Source: Saccopteryx bilineata
Taxonomy: Eukaryota; Chordata; Mammalia; Chiroptera; Emballonuridae
DNA: 64,000 nucleotides
Assembly: GCF_036850765.1 (NCBI RefSeq)
Contig: NC_089493.1
Span: forward strand, 266,464,534 to 266,528,533
Direction: 5' to 3'
Under the pieces are notes generated by a model, which was given only the letters and a program-made list of their open reading frames with translations, was not told the DNA's origin and did no database searches. Shown here piece after piece: positions 21,039 to 31,540 of this stretch; position 1 is the first letter of the stretch; every line of letters starts with the position of its first letter. The position numbers were made by a program, and so were the translations under genes.

Positions 21039-22265
21039 CAGGGGGTCCTCAGATTACATAGTCTCTACATATGATGTTTTGAGTTTATGATGCTCACTCC
21101 CATAAAAACTTAAAAAAATTGAGATGCCATTAGCATAGGCTGAGGATGTCAGAGCGCTACTGGCATTACACGGAGAGGAGCTGTCTGCTGAGAAGCAGCT
21201 GATTGAAGAGGAAGAGACATAGACCCCAGAACCCAAGAGATTTACTACCAAGGGTTTGGCAGAAGGCTTTTCTATGGTAGGGGATGGGTTGGCAAAATTT
21301 CAGGCCGAGGACCCTAGTGATGACAAATTCAGTGAGGTCTACAGAGCTGTTATGGATGCCTTGCAATGCTATAGGCAGATTTTGGAAGAGATCATCAACA
21401 TTCCTGACTAGCCTGGAACAATTCTTTAAGAAGGTAGAGAGATGCCTGGCCGGGTGGTGGCGCAGTGGATAGAGTGTTGGACTGGGATGCGGAGGACCCA
21501 GGTTCGAGACCCCGAGGTCGCCAGCTTGAGCACGGGCTCAGCTGGTTTGAGCAAAGCTCACCAGCTGGGACCCAAGGTCACTGGCTCGAGCAAGGCGTTA
21601 CTCGGTCTGCTGAAGGCCCGCGGTCAAGGCACATGTGAGAAAGCAATCAACAACTAAGGTGTCTCAACAAAAAACTGATGACTGATGCTTCTCATCTCTC
21701 TGCGTTCCTGTCTGTCTATCCCTCTCTCTGACTCTCGCTCTGTCTCTGTAAAAAAAAAGGGGGGAGGGAGAAGAAGGTAGAGAGAGGCCTGCAAGAGATC
21801 CTGTACCCTCCACATCAGTTGCTTCTCAAGATGAAACACCTGTAGTACAGGTAGAATTATCTCCAGTGTCTCCTGCATGTTCCATAGGCAACCCTGATTC
21901 ACCTGACCCAGTATCTCCAGCACCTTCTGCAGGTTCTCCTGCCTCTCTAGCTTCCTCCTCCCAATAGGTCATTCTCTCCTACTTTGCAATGCCCCCTCCA
22001 GTGTGCAAGCCAACCACAGGAATAAAGGTAAGAAATTTTTTTTTACACTCATTTTTTCTGTTACTACAGTACAGTATGCAGTAGGATATTTATGTCCTTT
22101 TCTTCTTTTCTGTGGCTTAGTTGTGTTTTTATGTTCTAGATTATGATTTTAAAACTGTGTTAGGATAGGTAAGTAACAGGCTAGGGTATGTTTCGACTTA
22201 CACCAAAATTCAGGTTATGTCACTGTTGTAGAAACAGAACTGTGTCATAACCCGAGGACCCCCTG
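21039..22265 (+). mobile_element. Tigger (pogo) DNA transposon with decayed transposase 3' region
   Basis: It starts 'CAGGGGGTCCTCAGATTAC' and ends 'ATAACCCGAGGACCCCCTG', with TA on each side (21037-21038, 22266-22267). Plus-strand frames between about 21120 and 21965 encode the transposase tail: 'TPEPKRFTTKGLAEGFS', 'AVMDALQCYRQILEEI', and after the SINE a Ser/Pro-rich stretch ending 'SPASLASSSQ' and a stop. The catalytic DDE core is missing. At least one in-frame stop (after the acidic 'EEEET') and a SINE break what remains. It is a fossil Tigger deletion copy, older than the SINE inside it. Confidence 0.88.
21444..21762 (+). repeat. SINE B inside Tigger
   Basis: The TSD 'AGAAGGTAGAGAGA' is seen on both sides. 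The head is 'GCCTGGCCGGGTGGTGGCGC', which shows an A/B-like mixture in its first 12 bases. Confidence 0.93.
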
Positions 22266-22267
22266 TA

Positions 22268-22810
22268 TTTTATATTTATTTGGCTTTTACTTAATAGACA
22301 TTTTTTTTCTTTTTTTCTAATAGACATTTTTGCTCCGAGGACCCCATCAAAGATGCCAGATTGCTTTTGTCTCCTTAGATGCTCCTCTGGGCTGCCACAA
22401 TTTCTCAGACTTTTCTCTTTTTGATGGCTTTGACAGTTTTGAGGCATCCTGACCAAACATATAGAACGTTCCTCTACTGCAAATTGTCTGATGTTTTTCT
22501 CATGATTAGACTGGGATTATGGGTTTTGAAGAAGAAAAGATCATGGAGGTCAAGTGCCATTTTCCCCCCAGAGTATAGCAAGGACATACATACTATCAGC
22601 ATGAGTTATGGCTATTGACGTTGACCTTGATCACCAGGCTGAGGCAGTGTTTGTCAGGTTTTTCCACTGTAAAGTTCTTCTTTTCCATATTGTTTTCATT
22701 GGAAGGAAGTCACTTCCAATGCAGTCCATACTTGAGGAGGATGGCTTATGCTCCCCCTCCATGAGGGCTCCGTATCCACATACATTTTTTGGAGCTTTTC
22801 TATATGGGAG
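22268..22810 (-). repeat. old LINE-1 3'-UTR fragment
   Basis: 'AGATGCCAGATTGCTTTTG', 'GTCTGATGTTTTTCTCATGA' and 'GAGTATAGCAAGGACATACA' are landmarks of the antisense L1M 3' end. No reading frame survives. Confidence 0.7.
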
Positions 22811-22817
22811 TTTTGGC

Positions 22818-22912
22818 TCTCCTTCCTTCCTTCCTTCCTTCCTTCCTTCCTTCCTTCCTTCCTTCCTTCCTTCCTTCCTCCCTCCCTCCCTTCTTTCCTT
22901 CCTTCCTTCAGA
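22818..22912. repeat. (CCTT)n microsatellite
   Basis: A long (TTCC)n tract with a few CTCC variants. It drives the 'PSFLPSFL' frames, which are not genes. Confidence 0.95.
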
Positions 22913-22919
22913 TCAATAT

Positions 22920-23780
22920 CTGGCTTCTTTTTTTACTCTTGTTTAGTAATAATATTAATTCAGTAGCTTATCATTGATGCATATTTTGACACCCAGAGGC
23001 TGTTCCTGGGGAAGGTGGAGAAGAAGAAAATGCTGTCCCTGTCTTCAAAGAACTCCCAGACTAGCTGCAGTTAGGCGGGAGGAAGAAGCCACCTCCACAC
23101 AGAGTGGCGAGTACTCTCATGGGAGTGATGGCAAGCATTTGGGGGAGCCCTGAGGCAGTCCCTGAACAGCTTTGGAGCTGGGGTGTGAAGGATGGGACAG
23201 GGTTTGCCATTTGGCACTTCAGGCAGAAGCCTCAGCATGTGCTAAGACTCATGGGCCCTCACTACTCAAACTACTTACTCAAAGCTTAGTGAGGGATGAG
23301 TGGCTGGTGGGTGTGGTGGCCAGGCTATCAGGATATGAAGCAGGACAGGAGGCTGGGCCAGACTAGGGCAGACTTTAGTATCTACAACTGGGGTAAGACA
23401 TCGTCTTGCTCACTTAGGGAGTGCCAGGGAGACTTCTATGGGTGAGTGGGGAAGATGAGTGTGTGTTGAAAGGTCACTGTGGCAGTTTTCACAGGAACAA
23501 AAGTGAAACCTTTCAGTTGATGGCTGCGTGGCTCCCGGCCAATGATTTCTGATTCCTCAGTGTGCCTGGGACACTGAAGAGGGCACATAGACTGGAGCCT
23601 GGAGGTTTCTATGGCAGCCAGGGCTTGGCAGTAACTGAACAAGAAGGAGTTCCCAATGTCCTGCGACTTGGAATATCCCTGAAGCTCAGAGAAGGAGCTT
23701 TAAGAACGATTGAGATTGAGAGTCCCGTCAGCTTGCTGGAATAGCAAAGAACTGGAATGGAGTTGATTGAAAGGAAATAA
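22920..23780. other. intergenic, nothing recognised
   Basis: Single-copy-looking sequence with several 60-70-codon chance frames. I found no repeat or exon. Confidence 0.45.
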
Positions 23781-24067
23781 AGCCTTTCAATCCACTGGTG
23801 GTGCAGTGGATAGAGAGCATCGAACTGAGATGCTGAGGACTCAGGTTCGAAACCCCGAGGTCGTTGGCTTGCGGGCGAGCTCATCCAGCTTGAGTACAGG
23901 ATTGCCAGCTTGAGCGTGGGGCTGCTGGCTTAAGCATGAGATCATAGACATGATCCCATGGTCACTGGCTTAAGCTCGAAGGTCACTGACTTGAACCCAA
24001 GGAAGGCTTCAGCAAAGGGTCACTGGCTTGGCTAGAGCCCCCTCCCGCCCACAGTCAAGGCACATAT

Positions 24068-24944
24068 TGAAGAAGGAGGGGCAGGCCCCCTCTTCCCTGA
24101 GAAGGAAGAAATGAAAAGAATGCAAGAGGAAGCAGCCTGCAGGGGGCCACTGAGTCAGCCAGGTGTAGATCAACTACTTTTTTTTTTTTTTTTGTATTTT
24201 TCTGAAGCTGGAAATGGGGAGAGACAGTCAGACAGACTCCCGCATGCGCCCTACCGGGATCCACCCGGCACGCCCACCAGGGGCGATGCTCTGCCCACCA
24301 GGGGGCGATGCTCTGCTCTTCCAGGGCGTCGCTCTGCCGCGACCAGAGCCACTCTAGCGCCTGGGGCAGAGGCCAAGGAGCCATCCCCAGTGCCTGGGCC
24401 ATCTCTGCTCCAATGGAGCCTTGGCTGCGGGAGGGGAAGAGAGAGACAGAGAGGAAGGAGGGGTGGGTGGGTGGAGAAGCAAATGGGCGCTTCTCCTATG
24501 TGCCCTGGCTGGGAATCGAACCTGGGTCCCCCGCACGCCAGGCGGACGCTCTACCGCTGAGCCAACCGGCCAGGGCCTAGATTAACTACTTCTTATAGTT
24601 TCCTGAAAGGTTGCCTGGAGCCGGTTACAATAGAAAGCAAGGACAGGACTTGTAGCTGAGAACTGTGGTCCTGAAACCCCTTCCCCCTTGCTGACCCCAC
24701 CAAAACTCACCCTCCCCTCCTGGAGTCATGAGAATGACATATACCTCTAGACAAAGGGATCACCAGCCCCTTGCATGGACACATGTATTCTGTAAAAGGT
24801 ATATAACCTGTAAGAAAATCTCGGGGAATATGTGTCTTTGGAGCTACTATTCTCACGTGCTCCACTGGCTTTTAATAAATTCTCTTTCCTCTGATCAAGT
24901 TATCTGAGTGTCTTATCCTCCATTGGGTCGCTTCCTGCTACGGT
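24068..24944 (+). mobile_element. probable solo LTR, split by a SINE
   Basis: Foreign sequence interrupts a SINE at 'CACATAT|TGA'. It contains a promoter-like 'GGTATATAACCTG' near 24799 and a poly(A) signal 'TTTTAATAAATTCTC' near 24872. These are followed by a U5-like segment to about 24943, as in gamma-type LTRs. No clean target duplication is visible and the family is unknown. It is unlike the four LTRs at 52-55.6 kb and has no coding sequence. Confidence 0.6.
24184..24577 (-). repeat. SINE A inside the LTR
   Basis: The TSD 'TAGAT(C/T)AACTACT' lies on both sides (about 24166 and 24578). Confidence 0.95.
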
Positions 24945-25045
24945 ATGAGAAGCAATCAATGAACAACTAAAGTGATGCAACTAGGAGTTGATGTTTCTCA
25001 TCTCTCTGTCTCTGTCTCTCTCTTTCTTGCTAAAAATTAAATAAA

Positions 25046-26264
25046 TAAAGAAAAATAAAAAAGAAAAGCCTGCTGTATTAGTTAAAAAAAAAAAGAAACT
25101 TGGGACCCTTGTTGCATGCTCGAGTGTGTGGTAGGAGCTTCGCAGAGCCTGCAGGTGGGGAGGCCTGACCTGGGTGAACTGTGGGGGTGATACTGAGCGG
25201 CAGGGACACTGAACCCATGGTGGCTGGCCAGCCCCTGGGCATCGTCAGTTCCCCCAGCCCAGTTGGAGAGAAGCAGGGAGTGTGCAAAATGAGGGAGCGA
25301 GTGAGGGTATGATTGAGTGAGTACTCAGGCACAAGGCAGATGTCAAAAGTTCAAACATGTAAGTTAAGCCCTGCTATAAAAAGAACATTCAAAATAAAAA
25401 AGTTCAAACCTAACCACAAGTGTGGCTGTTCCAGGCTTGGCCCCACTTTCTGCTCCCCAGCTGATGAGGCAGGTCGGGGTGGGGCGTGCCCTTCCTTGGG
25501 GCTAGTCTGATCCAGAACCGGGAGCCAGCAGGGAATGAGGGTTGCCAGCCAGGCTGGGCCTGTAGGAGCATCTGGCAGTAAGGCCAAGATCTGGCAGCTG
25601 GGCCTCTGGGCCCCAAGAAGGCAAGGGGTCAGGATCTGTGTGTGCCAGGAATGAGCATGGGTGGTATATACCCACCCATGCCAGGAGGCATGGAGCAGGG
25701 GAGAGGTTGGATGCCCGGAAGGCCAGGTCTGGGGGCCTCTGCACTGGGAGGGAGGGGCAATCTAATCTCTGAGTCACCTGGGGCTGGGGCACTGATGATC
25801 CCTAGACTTCTGGGTTTTGTCCCTGGCCTGTCAGCACTGACTCACTGGCTGCCTGCCCGGGAGTCCCCTGATCAGCCTGCTGGTTTCTCTCTCTCTCCCT
25901 TTCGGTGTGTCATGGAAGCAGAGACAGCTCCTCTGTAAGCTGTCGTCATCAGGTGCTTGACCTGCCCTGGCTTCTTGGAGAAGGGTGCTGGGTTCCAGGA
26001 CCCTCTGAGGCTCTCACCAGAGGAGTGGAGAGGAAGCAGACTGGGATGACCCTACCCCCCACCCTGGCTCTGCCCATTAGAGACCAGGCCTGTTCTGGAC
26101 CTGGGGCCAGGGGGCTGCTCTGGGCGTCTGGGATGGTGCTGCGTCAAGATATGCCCTCAAAGAAGCCCCACCCCTTCTGGTTGGAGGCTTTATCGTCCAA
26201 CCACAGTGGAGCGGCCCTCCTGTCTCTTCCCCTACAACCACCTGCCACACTGGCCCAGTTACCT
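25046..26264. other. intergenic, no gene recognised
   Basis: GC-rich and repeat-poor. Overlapping frames of 60-137 codons occur on both strands with no shared structure, as expected of GC-rich non-coding DNA. Confidence 0.45.
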
Positions 26265-26272
26265 CCCACAAG

Positions 26273-26417
26273 TAGAGGCGGATTTAACGGGGGGAGGGGC
26301 CTGGGCCCCCACTTCTGAAGGGCCCCGCAAAACCTCAACTTTACACTTTTTTCTAATGTAAGGGGCCTAATATTTTCTTCTGCACCCAGGGCTTCAACCG
26401 ACCTTAATCTGCCTCTG
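26273..26417. mobile_element. 145-bp hAT-type MITE
   Basis: The ends 'AGAGGCGGATTTAACGG' and 'CCTTAATCTGCCTCTG' are inverted repeats. The flanks are 8-bp near-identical duplications, 'CCCACAAG' (26265-26272) and 'CCCACAAA' (26418-26425). The interior is non-coding. Confidence 0.78.
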
Positions 26418-26519
26418 CCCACAAATCACATCTGGCAGGGCCTGCCTTTGCTCAAAACCTGTCCCTGGCTCCTGTGTCCCTGCGCTCCTGGGCTGGGTGC
26501 CTAAGGCTTTTCCTGAGCT

Positions 26520-26720
26520 GCCCAACTTGCTTTCCAGGCCAGCTCCGTCACCTGCCCCGCTCCAGGCCTCTCGGAGGCCCCTAGCTCTGCCGCTTGCCAC
26601 CCCCCATTTTGGAGAACTCTTTCTTCATAAACTTCTAAGCTTTTACTTACCCCTCAGGTCCCCTCTCCACCTGCCACCTCCTCCAGGAAGCCTGCCTTGA
26701 GCCTTGGGGAGGCTGTTTCC
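26520..26720. repeat. possible LINE-2 relic
   Basis: 'CTTACCCCTCAGGTCCCC' and 'CCACCTCCTCCAGGAAGCC' resemble the conserved 3' end of L2. It is heavily diverged. Confidence 0.45.
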
Positions 26721-26954
26721 TCTCCAGAGTTCACATAAAGCTGGCTTCTCTGGTGTCAGGAGTTGGCTATTTAGATGGTCAGGTGGTGGTGGTGGGGGTT
26801 TGAGGGCAGGCATCAGCCCAGTTCCCTGCTGAAATCCATGCCCAGTCCGGCTGGCCCAGTGCAGGTCCTCAGTACATTCTTTGTGAAAGAAAGAAAGGAG
26901 AAACAAAAGAGGAGTAATAAATGATAGGGTGGGTGTAGAAAATGAGCCCCAGGG

Positions 26955-27170
26955 TCAGGCAAGGCTACTGTGAATCCTGATCTTGTCATTATTCTGGTGG
27001 CCCTGGAATGTCACATCAGCAATCGCAGCCTTATTTTCTCATCTCTAAGATGGGAATGATAATGCCCTGCATAGTTTTGCAGTAAGAGAAAATGATATTT
27101 TTAAAAAAAAATACTAAGGCACCTAGCCAAGTGTCTGGTACATAACAGGGTGCTCAAAAATGTGTGCTGA
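26955..27170 (-). repeat. MIR relic
   Basis: 'TTTTCTCATCTCTAAGATGG', 'GGAATGATAATGCC' and 'AAGTGTCTGGTACATAACAG' are the antisense MIR core and 3' landmarks in the right order. Confidence 0.7.
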
Positions 27171-27544
27171 CCAGCTGACTGAGAGAGGATAAAAGGAGAC
27201 TTCCCTAGCTGGGGAGAGTGAGGCTGGGAAGAGCTGACTGCGCCATCAGGTTGGAAAGTCCTCTGGGATCCCCTGGTCTTCAAGGCCTCTCCTTCCACTG
27301 CTTCTGAAAAGTTGAGCTCACGACCATCAGAGAAGAAGTCATCACTGAAGTGAGGTAGGGGAGCAGGGGGCGGGGGGCTGGGAAGGAGGTCCCATGTCTG
27401 GCACCTGGGATGGGCCTCTCTGAGAAGTAGCGGAGTGGCCTGGGAAGGGCTGGACAGCTGGGTGGGATGGTGAAGGAAGCCAAGGTCATAAATGAATGTG
27501 GGGATTTTTTTTTTTGGTTGTTATTTTTACTTTTATTTGTGAGG

Positions 27545-27724
27545 ATTTAAAAAAAAAAGATTGATATCAGAGAGAGAGAGAAGGAGAGAGAAACATCAAT
27601 TTGTTGTTCCACTTATTTATGCATTCATTGGTTGATTCCTGTGTGTGTCCTGAGCAGGAAATTAAACCTTCAACCTTGGAGTGTGTTGGGATGACGCTTT
27701 AACCAACTGATCTAACTGGCCAGG
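27545..27724 (-). repeat. SINE D
   Basis: 'GAGAAACATCAATTTGTTG' and the head 'CTGATCTAACTGGCCAGG' at the right are diagnostic of this family. Confidence 0.87.
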
Positions 27725-27797
27725 TGAATATGGGGCTTTTGAAACCAACAGATGGAAGCTGGAGTTGGATGCACTGATCTAGAAAAAAATTATTTTA

Positions 27798-28180
27798 GGC
27801 CCTGGCCGGTTGGCTCAGCGGTAGAGCGTCAGCCTGGCGTGTGGGGGACCCGGGTTCGATTCCCGGCCAGGGCACATAGGAGAAGCGCCCATTTGCTTCT
27901 CCACCCCCCCCTTCCTCTCTGTCTCTCTCTTCCCCTCCCGCAGCCAAGGCTCCATTGGAGCAAAGATGGCCCGGGCACTGGGGATGGCTCCTTGGCCTCT
28001 GCCCCAGGCGCTAGAGTGGCTCTGGTCACGGCACAGCGACACCCCGGAGGGGCAGAGCATCGCCCCCTGGTGGGCAGAGCGTTGCCCCTGGTGGGCGTGC
28101 CGGGTGGATCCCGGTCGGGCGCATGCGGGAGTCTGTCTGACTGTCTCTCCCTGTTTCCAGCTTCAGAAAAATACAAAAAA
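27798..28180 (+). repeat. SINE A, near-consensus
   Basis: The head is 'GGCCCTGGCCGGTTGGCTCA', with an intact A box and B box 'GGTTCGATTCCCG'. The TSD is 'AAAAAAATTATTTTA'. It is one of the least diverged A copies. Confidence 0.96.
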
Positions 28181-28189
28181 ATTATTTTA

Positions 28190-28213
28190 AAAGATTTTAT
28201 TTATTGATTTTAG

Positions 28214-28259
<46 letters not shown>

Positions 28260-28404
28260 CAGGGGTGGGGGTGGGGGAGGAGCAGGAAGCATCAACTCAT
28301 AGTTGCTTCCTGCATGTGCCTTGACCAGGCAAGCCCGGAGTTTAGAACCGGCAACATCAGCATTCCAGGCTGACATTCTATCCACTGCACCACCACAGGC
28401 CAGG
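28190..28404 (-). repeat. SINE C
   Basis: It abuts the A copy's tail. The head is 'CACCACCACAGGCCAGG'. A (GA)n tract lies at 28215-28255. Confidence 0.91.
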
Positions 28405-28423
28405 TAGATGCACTAAGTTGAAA

Positions 28424-28570
28424 GGTGCTTTATTGATTGACTGATTTTAGAGGGAGAGGGAGAGAGAGAGAGACAAAAACATTGATCTCTTCCTGTATGT
28501 GCCCTGATGGGGGATCGAACCTGCAACTCTTTTGTATCAGGACAACCAACCAAGCTGTACGGCCAGGGCT
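28424..28570 (-). repeat. SINE D
   Basis: The landmarks are 'GATCTCTTCCTGTATGTGCC' and the head 'CTGTACGGCCAGGGCT'. 'GATGCACTAA' lies on both sides (about 28408 and 28572). Confidence 0.88.
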
Positions 28571-29635
28571 GGATGCACTAATTTTAAAAACCCACTAAAA
28601 AAAAGTCCCATTCTCTCATTAAATCTCCTCCCCTTTCCCTCATCTGGGCCTCTCTCTAAGTCCATTCACTGAGCTTCTAACATCTCACTCAGCTGCTCCC
28701 TCTCTTTGCCCCATCTCCTGTCCTTCAATCCTGTCCCGAGAGCTGCCCTTTCTGCCTGGACTATGGGACTCCAGCCAGCAGGTCACAGTGTGGCCTTGCT
28801 TCTCTTCCTGGGAGACTCCTCACCTGTGGCCTCCCCCACCCCCACCTTCTCTCTCAGCCCACGTGGGGCCCAGCCTGGGGGCAGCACCTGCTCAGCCAGT
28901 CTGGCCAGCTGGGCAGCTAGGCCTCCTGTGCCGTCAGGGTCTGTCATTACCCGGTCCTGGGCCAAGTGAGAGAATGGCCAATGGCACTGGCCGCAGGGCC
29001 GAGACCCCGGAAGCTACCTGCTTAGCCTAGGCTGGACCTCCACTTCTGAGTCCAGGGCCTGTGGCTTTCTAGAGCCTGTGCTTGACCCACTGGACCCCCT
29101 GTTAGGGAAGCCAGAGGAATCTCGGTAGGCCCAGCTCCTGGGCCTTCACTGCGTGTCTTCACCGAGCCTCCCAGAGTCTGGGAGGGAGGTGTCATCCTCT
29201 TACCCAGATGAGGGAATTGGTTGAGAGAGTTTAATTCTATTGCCCAATGTCACAGAACTGGTAGTGGCAGAGTGGGACTCGACCCAGAGAAGGCTGGGGT
29301 CATTGCAGATGAGAGCCACAAAGGGGTCAGTCACCACAGCTTCCCGTAGATTCTGAAAGTCCCAGCCTGGGGACCAGCGCTCCCAGCCCTTCTGGCCATG
29401 GCTGGGCCCGCCCTGGGGAAATCCCCATTGCTTCCAGAACCAGGCAGAAGGTGGCCAGTCCATACCAGCCAGGTTTGGAATTGTCTGCCTGTTTGCTATA
29501 AGATTCTGGGAAATCCTCCTTTGGAACAGTTCAGGGAGCTGGCCCTGAAGTGATTGTACACTCACAGAGGAATATGACACCCCACTGCAGGTCACAGACT
29601 GAAATTAGAAATTATTATTATTATTTTTTATTTAT
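28571..29635. other. intergenic with a MIR relic
   Basis: 29125-29300 carries MIR landmarks ('CATCCTCTTACCCAGATGAG', 'TGTCACAGAACTGGTAGTGG'). The remainder is C/T-rich sequence without a recognised feature. The 131-codon antisense frame at 29200-29595 overlaps the MIR and is not a gene. Confidence 0.55.
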
Positions 29636-29825
29636 TTAAAATATTTTATTTATTGATTTTTAGAGAGAGAGGAGTGAGAGAGAAAGAGAGAGACAGAGAG
29701 AAGGGGAGGAGCAGGAAGCATCAACTCCCACATGTGCCTTGACCAGGCAAGCTCAAGGTTTCGAACCAGCAACCTCAGTGTTCCAGGTGTCGATGCTTTA
29801 TCCCACTGTGCCACCACAGGTCAGG
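29636..29825 (-). repeat. SINE C with 15-bp TSD
   Basis: 'CTGAAATTAGAAATT' occurs at both borders. Confidence 0.95.
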
Positions 29826-30036
29826 CTGAAATTAGAAATTTTTATAACATAATGGCGTTGTCTCTGGTTAAAAAAAACCTAGAATTTTAACTTCTGTCTG
29901 TGGTCTGAGAAGTCAGTGAACTTCTTCAAAAAGAAATAGTTTGGACCAACCTCCAGCTAGACTAATTTTTGAGCTGAGAGTGACTCCTTCCTTTTTTCCT
30001 CCAGTTTTATAAAGATATTTATTATATCCTTAAATG

Positions 30037-30738
30037 CAGTGGTGGGATTCAAATAATTTAACAACCGGTGCTCTGCCCTAATGATTGTTAGAAGTATAAA
30101 AAATGATATACTGAAAGGTAGTTTATTATTTCATGCACTTAATACTTAAATAAGAACAATAAAAGAGGTGAACAAAACTAGATTATGTTATAGAAAGAGT
30201 TTTAACATACTAATGAAAAAATATTAAATAATACCTGACAAAACACAATAAACTGTTATTTAAGATATTGCCATATTGCTTTTTTTAAAAAATTTTTTAT
30301 TCATTTTTTAGAAAGAAGAGAGAGAGAGAGAAGGGGGGAGGAGCAGGAAGCATCAACTCCCATATGTGCCTTAACCAGGCAAGCCCAGGGTTTCAAACCG
30401 GCGACCTCAGCATTTCCAGGTCGACGCTTTATCCACTGCGCCACCACAGGTCAGGCCGCCATATTGCTTCTTGACTGGCGTCCTTACTTGCAATTTTTTT
30501 CACCTATGGATGGAGTGAACATTACTACGGGCGCTTAGAATACACTGTTGCTCAGATGAATGTTAAAAAAGAGTAAGGAATGTAAATTTGTGATTTCCAC
30601 ATTGAACAGCTGCGCAGGCACCCTCTTAGAGAGAACCCTGATTACAAGTGCCATTTTAACAACTGGTTCACTGAACTCAACACAAAATTAAGTATCGGTT
30701 CTGCTGAACCAGTGTGAATTGGCCGAATCCTACCACTG
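30037..30738. mobile_element. non-autonomous hAT transposon, split by a SINE
   Basis: The left end 'CAGTGGTGGGATTCAAATAA' pairs with the right end 'GGCCGAATCCTACCACTG'. Subterminal 'TTTAACAACCGGT' pairs with 'ACCAGTGTGAATT' more loosely. The 8-bp flanks are 'CTTAAATG' and 'CTTAAATA' (7 of 8). After removal of the SINE it is about 530 bp, AT-rich and non-coding. It is a different family from the copies at 6.1, 44.9 and 50.5 kb. Confidence 0.88.
30283..30456 (-). repeat. SINE C inside hAT
   Basis: The TSD 'GCCATATTGCTT' is present on both sides. Confidence 0.95.
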
Positions 30739-31215
30739 CTTAAATATATTTATAATATTTATTTTCTTTTGATTTTTATAAAGATCAAAACATGTTTGGT
30801 GGGGAGGAATAACTTTAAGTTGGTACTGGCTCCCCTGACCTCAGTATTCCAGGTCCTGGAAGGTAAAGAGTAAGGTCCTGAGACTGGAATCCACTGCATT
30901 GCTTCTCAGAAAGGTCCATCGCAGGTGCCAGACATGAGACCTCCTTGCCACCTATCCAGTGCCCTGGTCACCTCACCTCACTTCAGGTTCTGAGATTCTT
31001 TTGGCTACCCTTGCAAGATTCTGACAGGACTGGCATGGCTCTGGGCTCTGAAGGCAGCAGAACAGCTCCGGGTTGGATGAAAGAATTTACCCCTTTTTTT
31101 ATGGACACCCAAGGAGCTGGGTGCAGGGCACTGAGGTATGTGTTGTATTTTGATCAAGGATTTGTTTGAGACCCTGAGGCTCTGGAAACAGGGGTGTAAG
31201 AAGTCCTAGCTCTTG

Positions 31216-31540
31216 CTGACCAGGCGGTGGCGCAGTGGATAGAGCGTTGGATTGGGATGCGGAGGACCCAGGTTCGAGACCCCAAGGTCGCCAGCTTGAG
31301 CGTGGGCTCATCTGGTTTGAGCAAAAGCTCACCAGCTTGGACCCAAGGCCGCTGGCTCGAGCAAGGGGTTACTTGATCTGCTGAAGGCCCGCGGTCAAGG
31401 CACATATGAGAAAGCAATCAATGAACAACTGAGGTGTCACAATGAAAAACTGATTGATGCTTCTCATCTCTCTCTGTTCCTGTCTGTCTGTCCCTATCTA
31501 TCCCTCTCTCTGACTTTTTCCCTCTGTAAAAAAAAAAAGA
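31216..31540 (+). repeat. SINE B with TSD
   Basis: The flanks are 'GAAG(T/C)CCTAGCTC'. The head is 'CTGACCAGGCGGTGGCGC'. Confidence 0.95.

Larger units (their letters stand above)
23785..25045 (+). repeat. SINE B-like, older, split by an LTR
   Basis: The first part is at 23785-24067 ('CCACTGGTGGTGCAGTGG' to 'GTCAAGGCACATAT'). The second is at 24945-25045 ('TGAGAAGCAATCAATGAACA' to the A-rich tail). The intervening 880 bp is LTR-like sequence plus a SINE A. Confidence 0.85.

Noticed and set aside
22748..22977. Frames with 'PSFLPSFLPSFL' repeats
   Set aside because: Direct translation of the (CCTT)n microsatellite.
27798..28180. tRNA-like A and B boxes at the SINE heads
   Set aside because: They are pol III promoters of SINEs. 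The sequences do not fold into a complete cloverleaf with a usable anticodon arm and are part of longer repeats with poly(A) and duplications.
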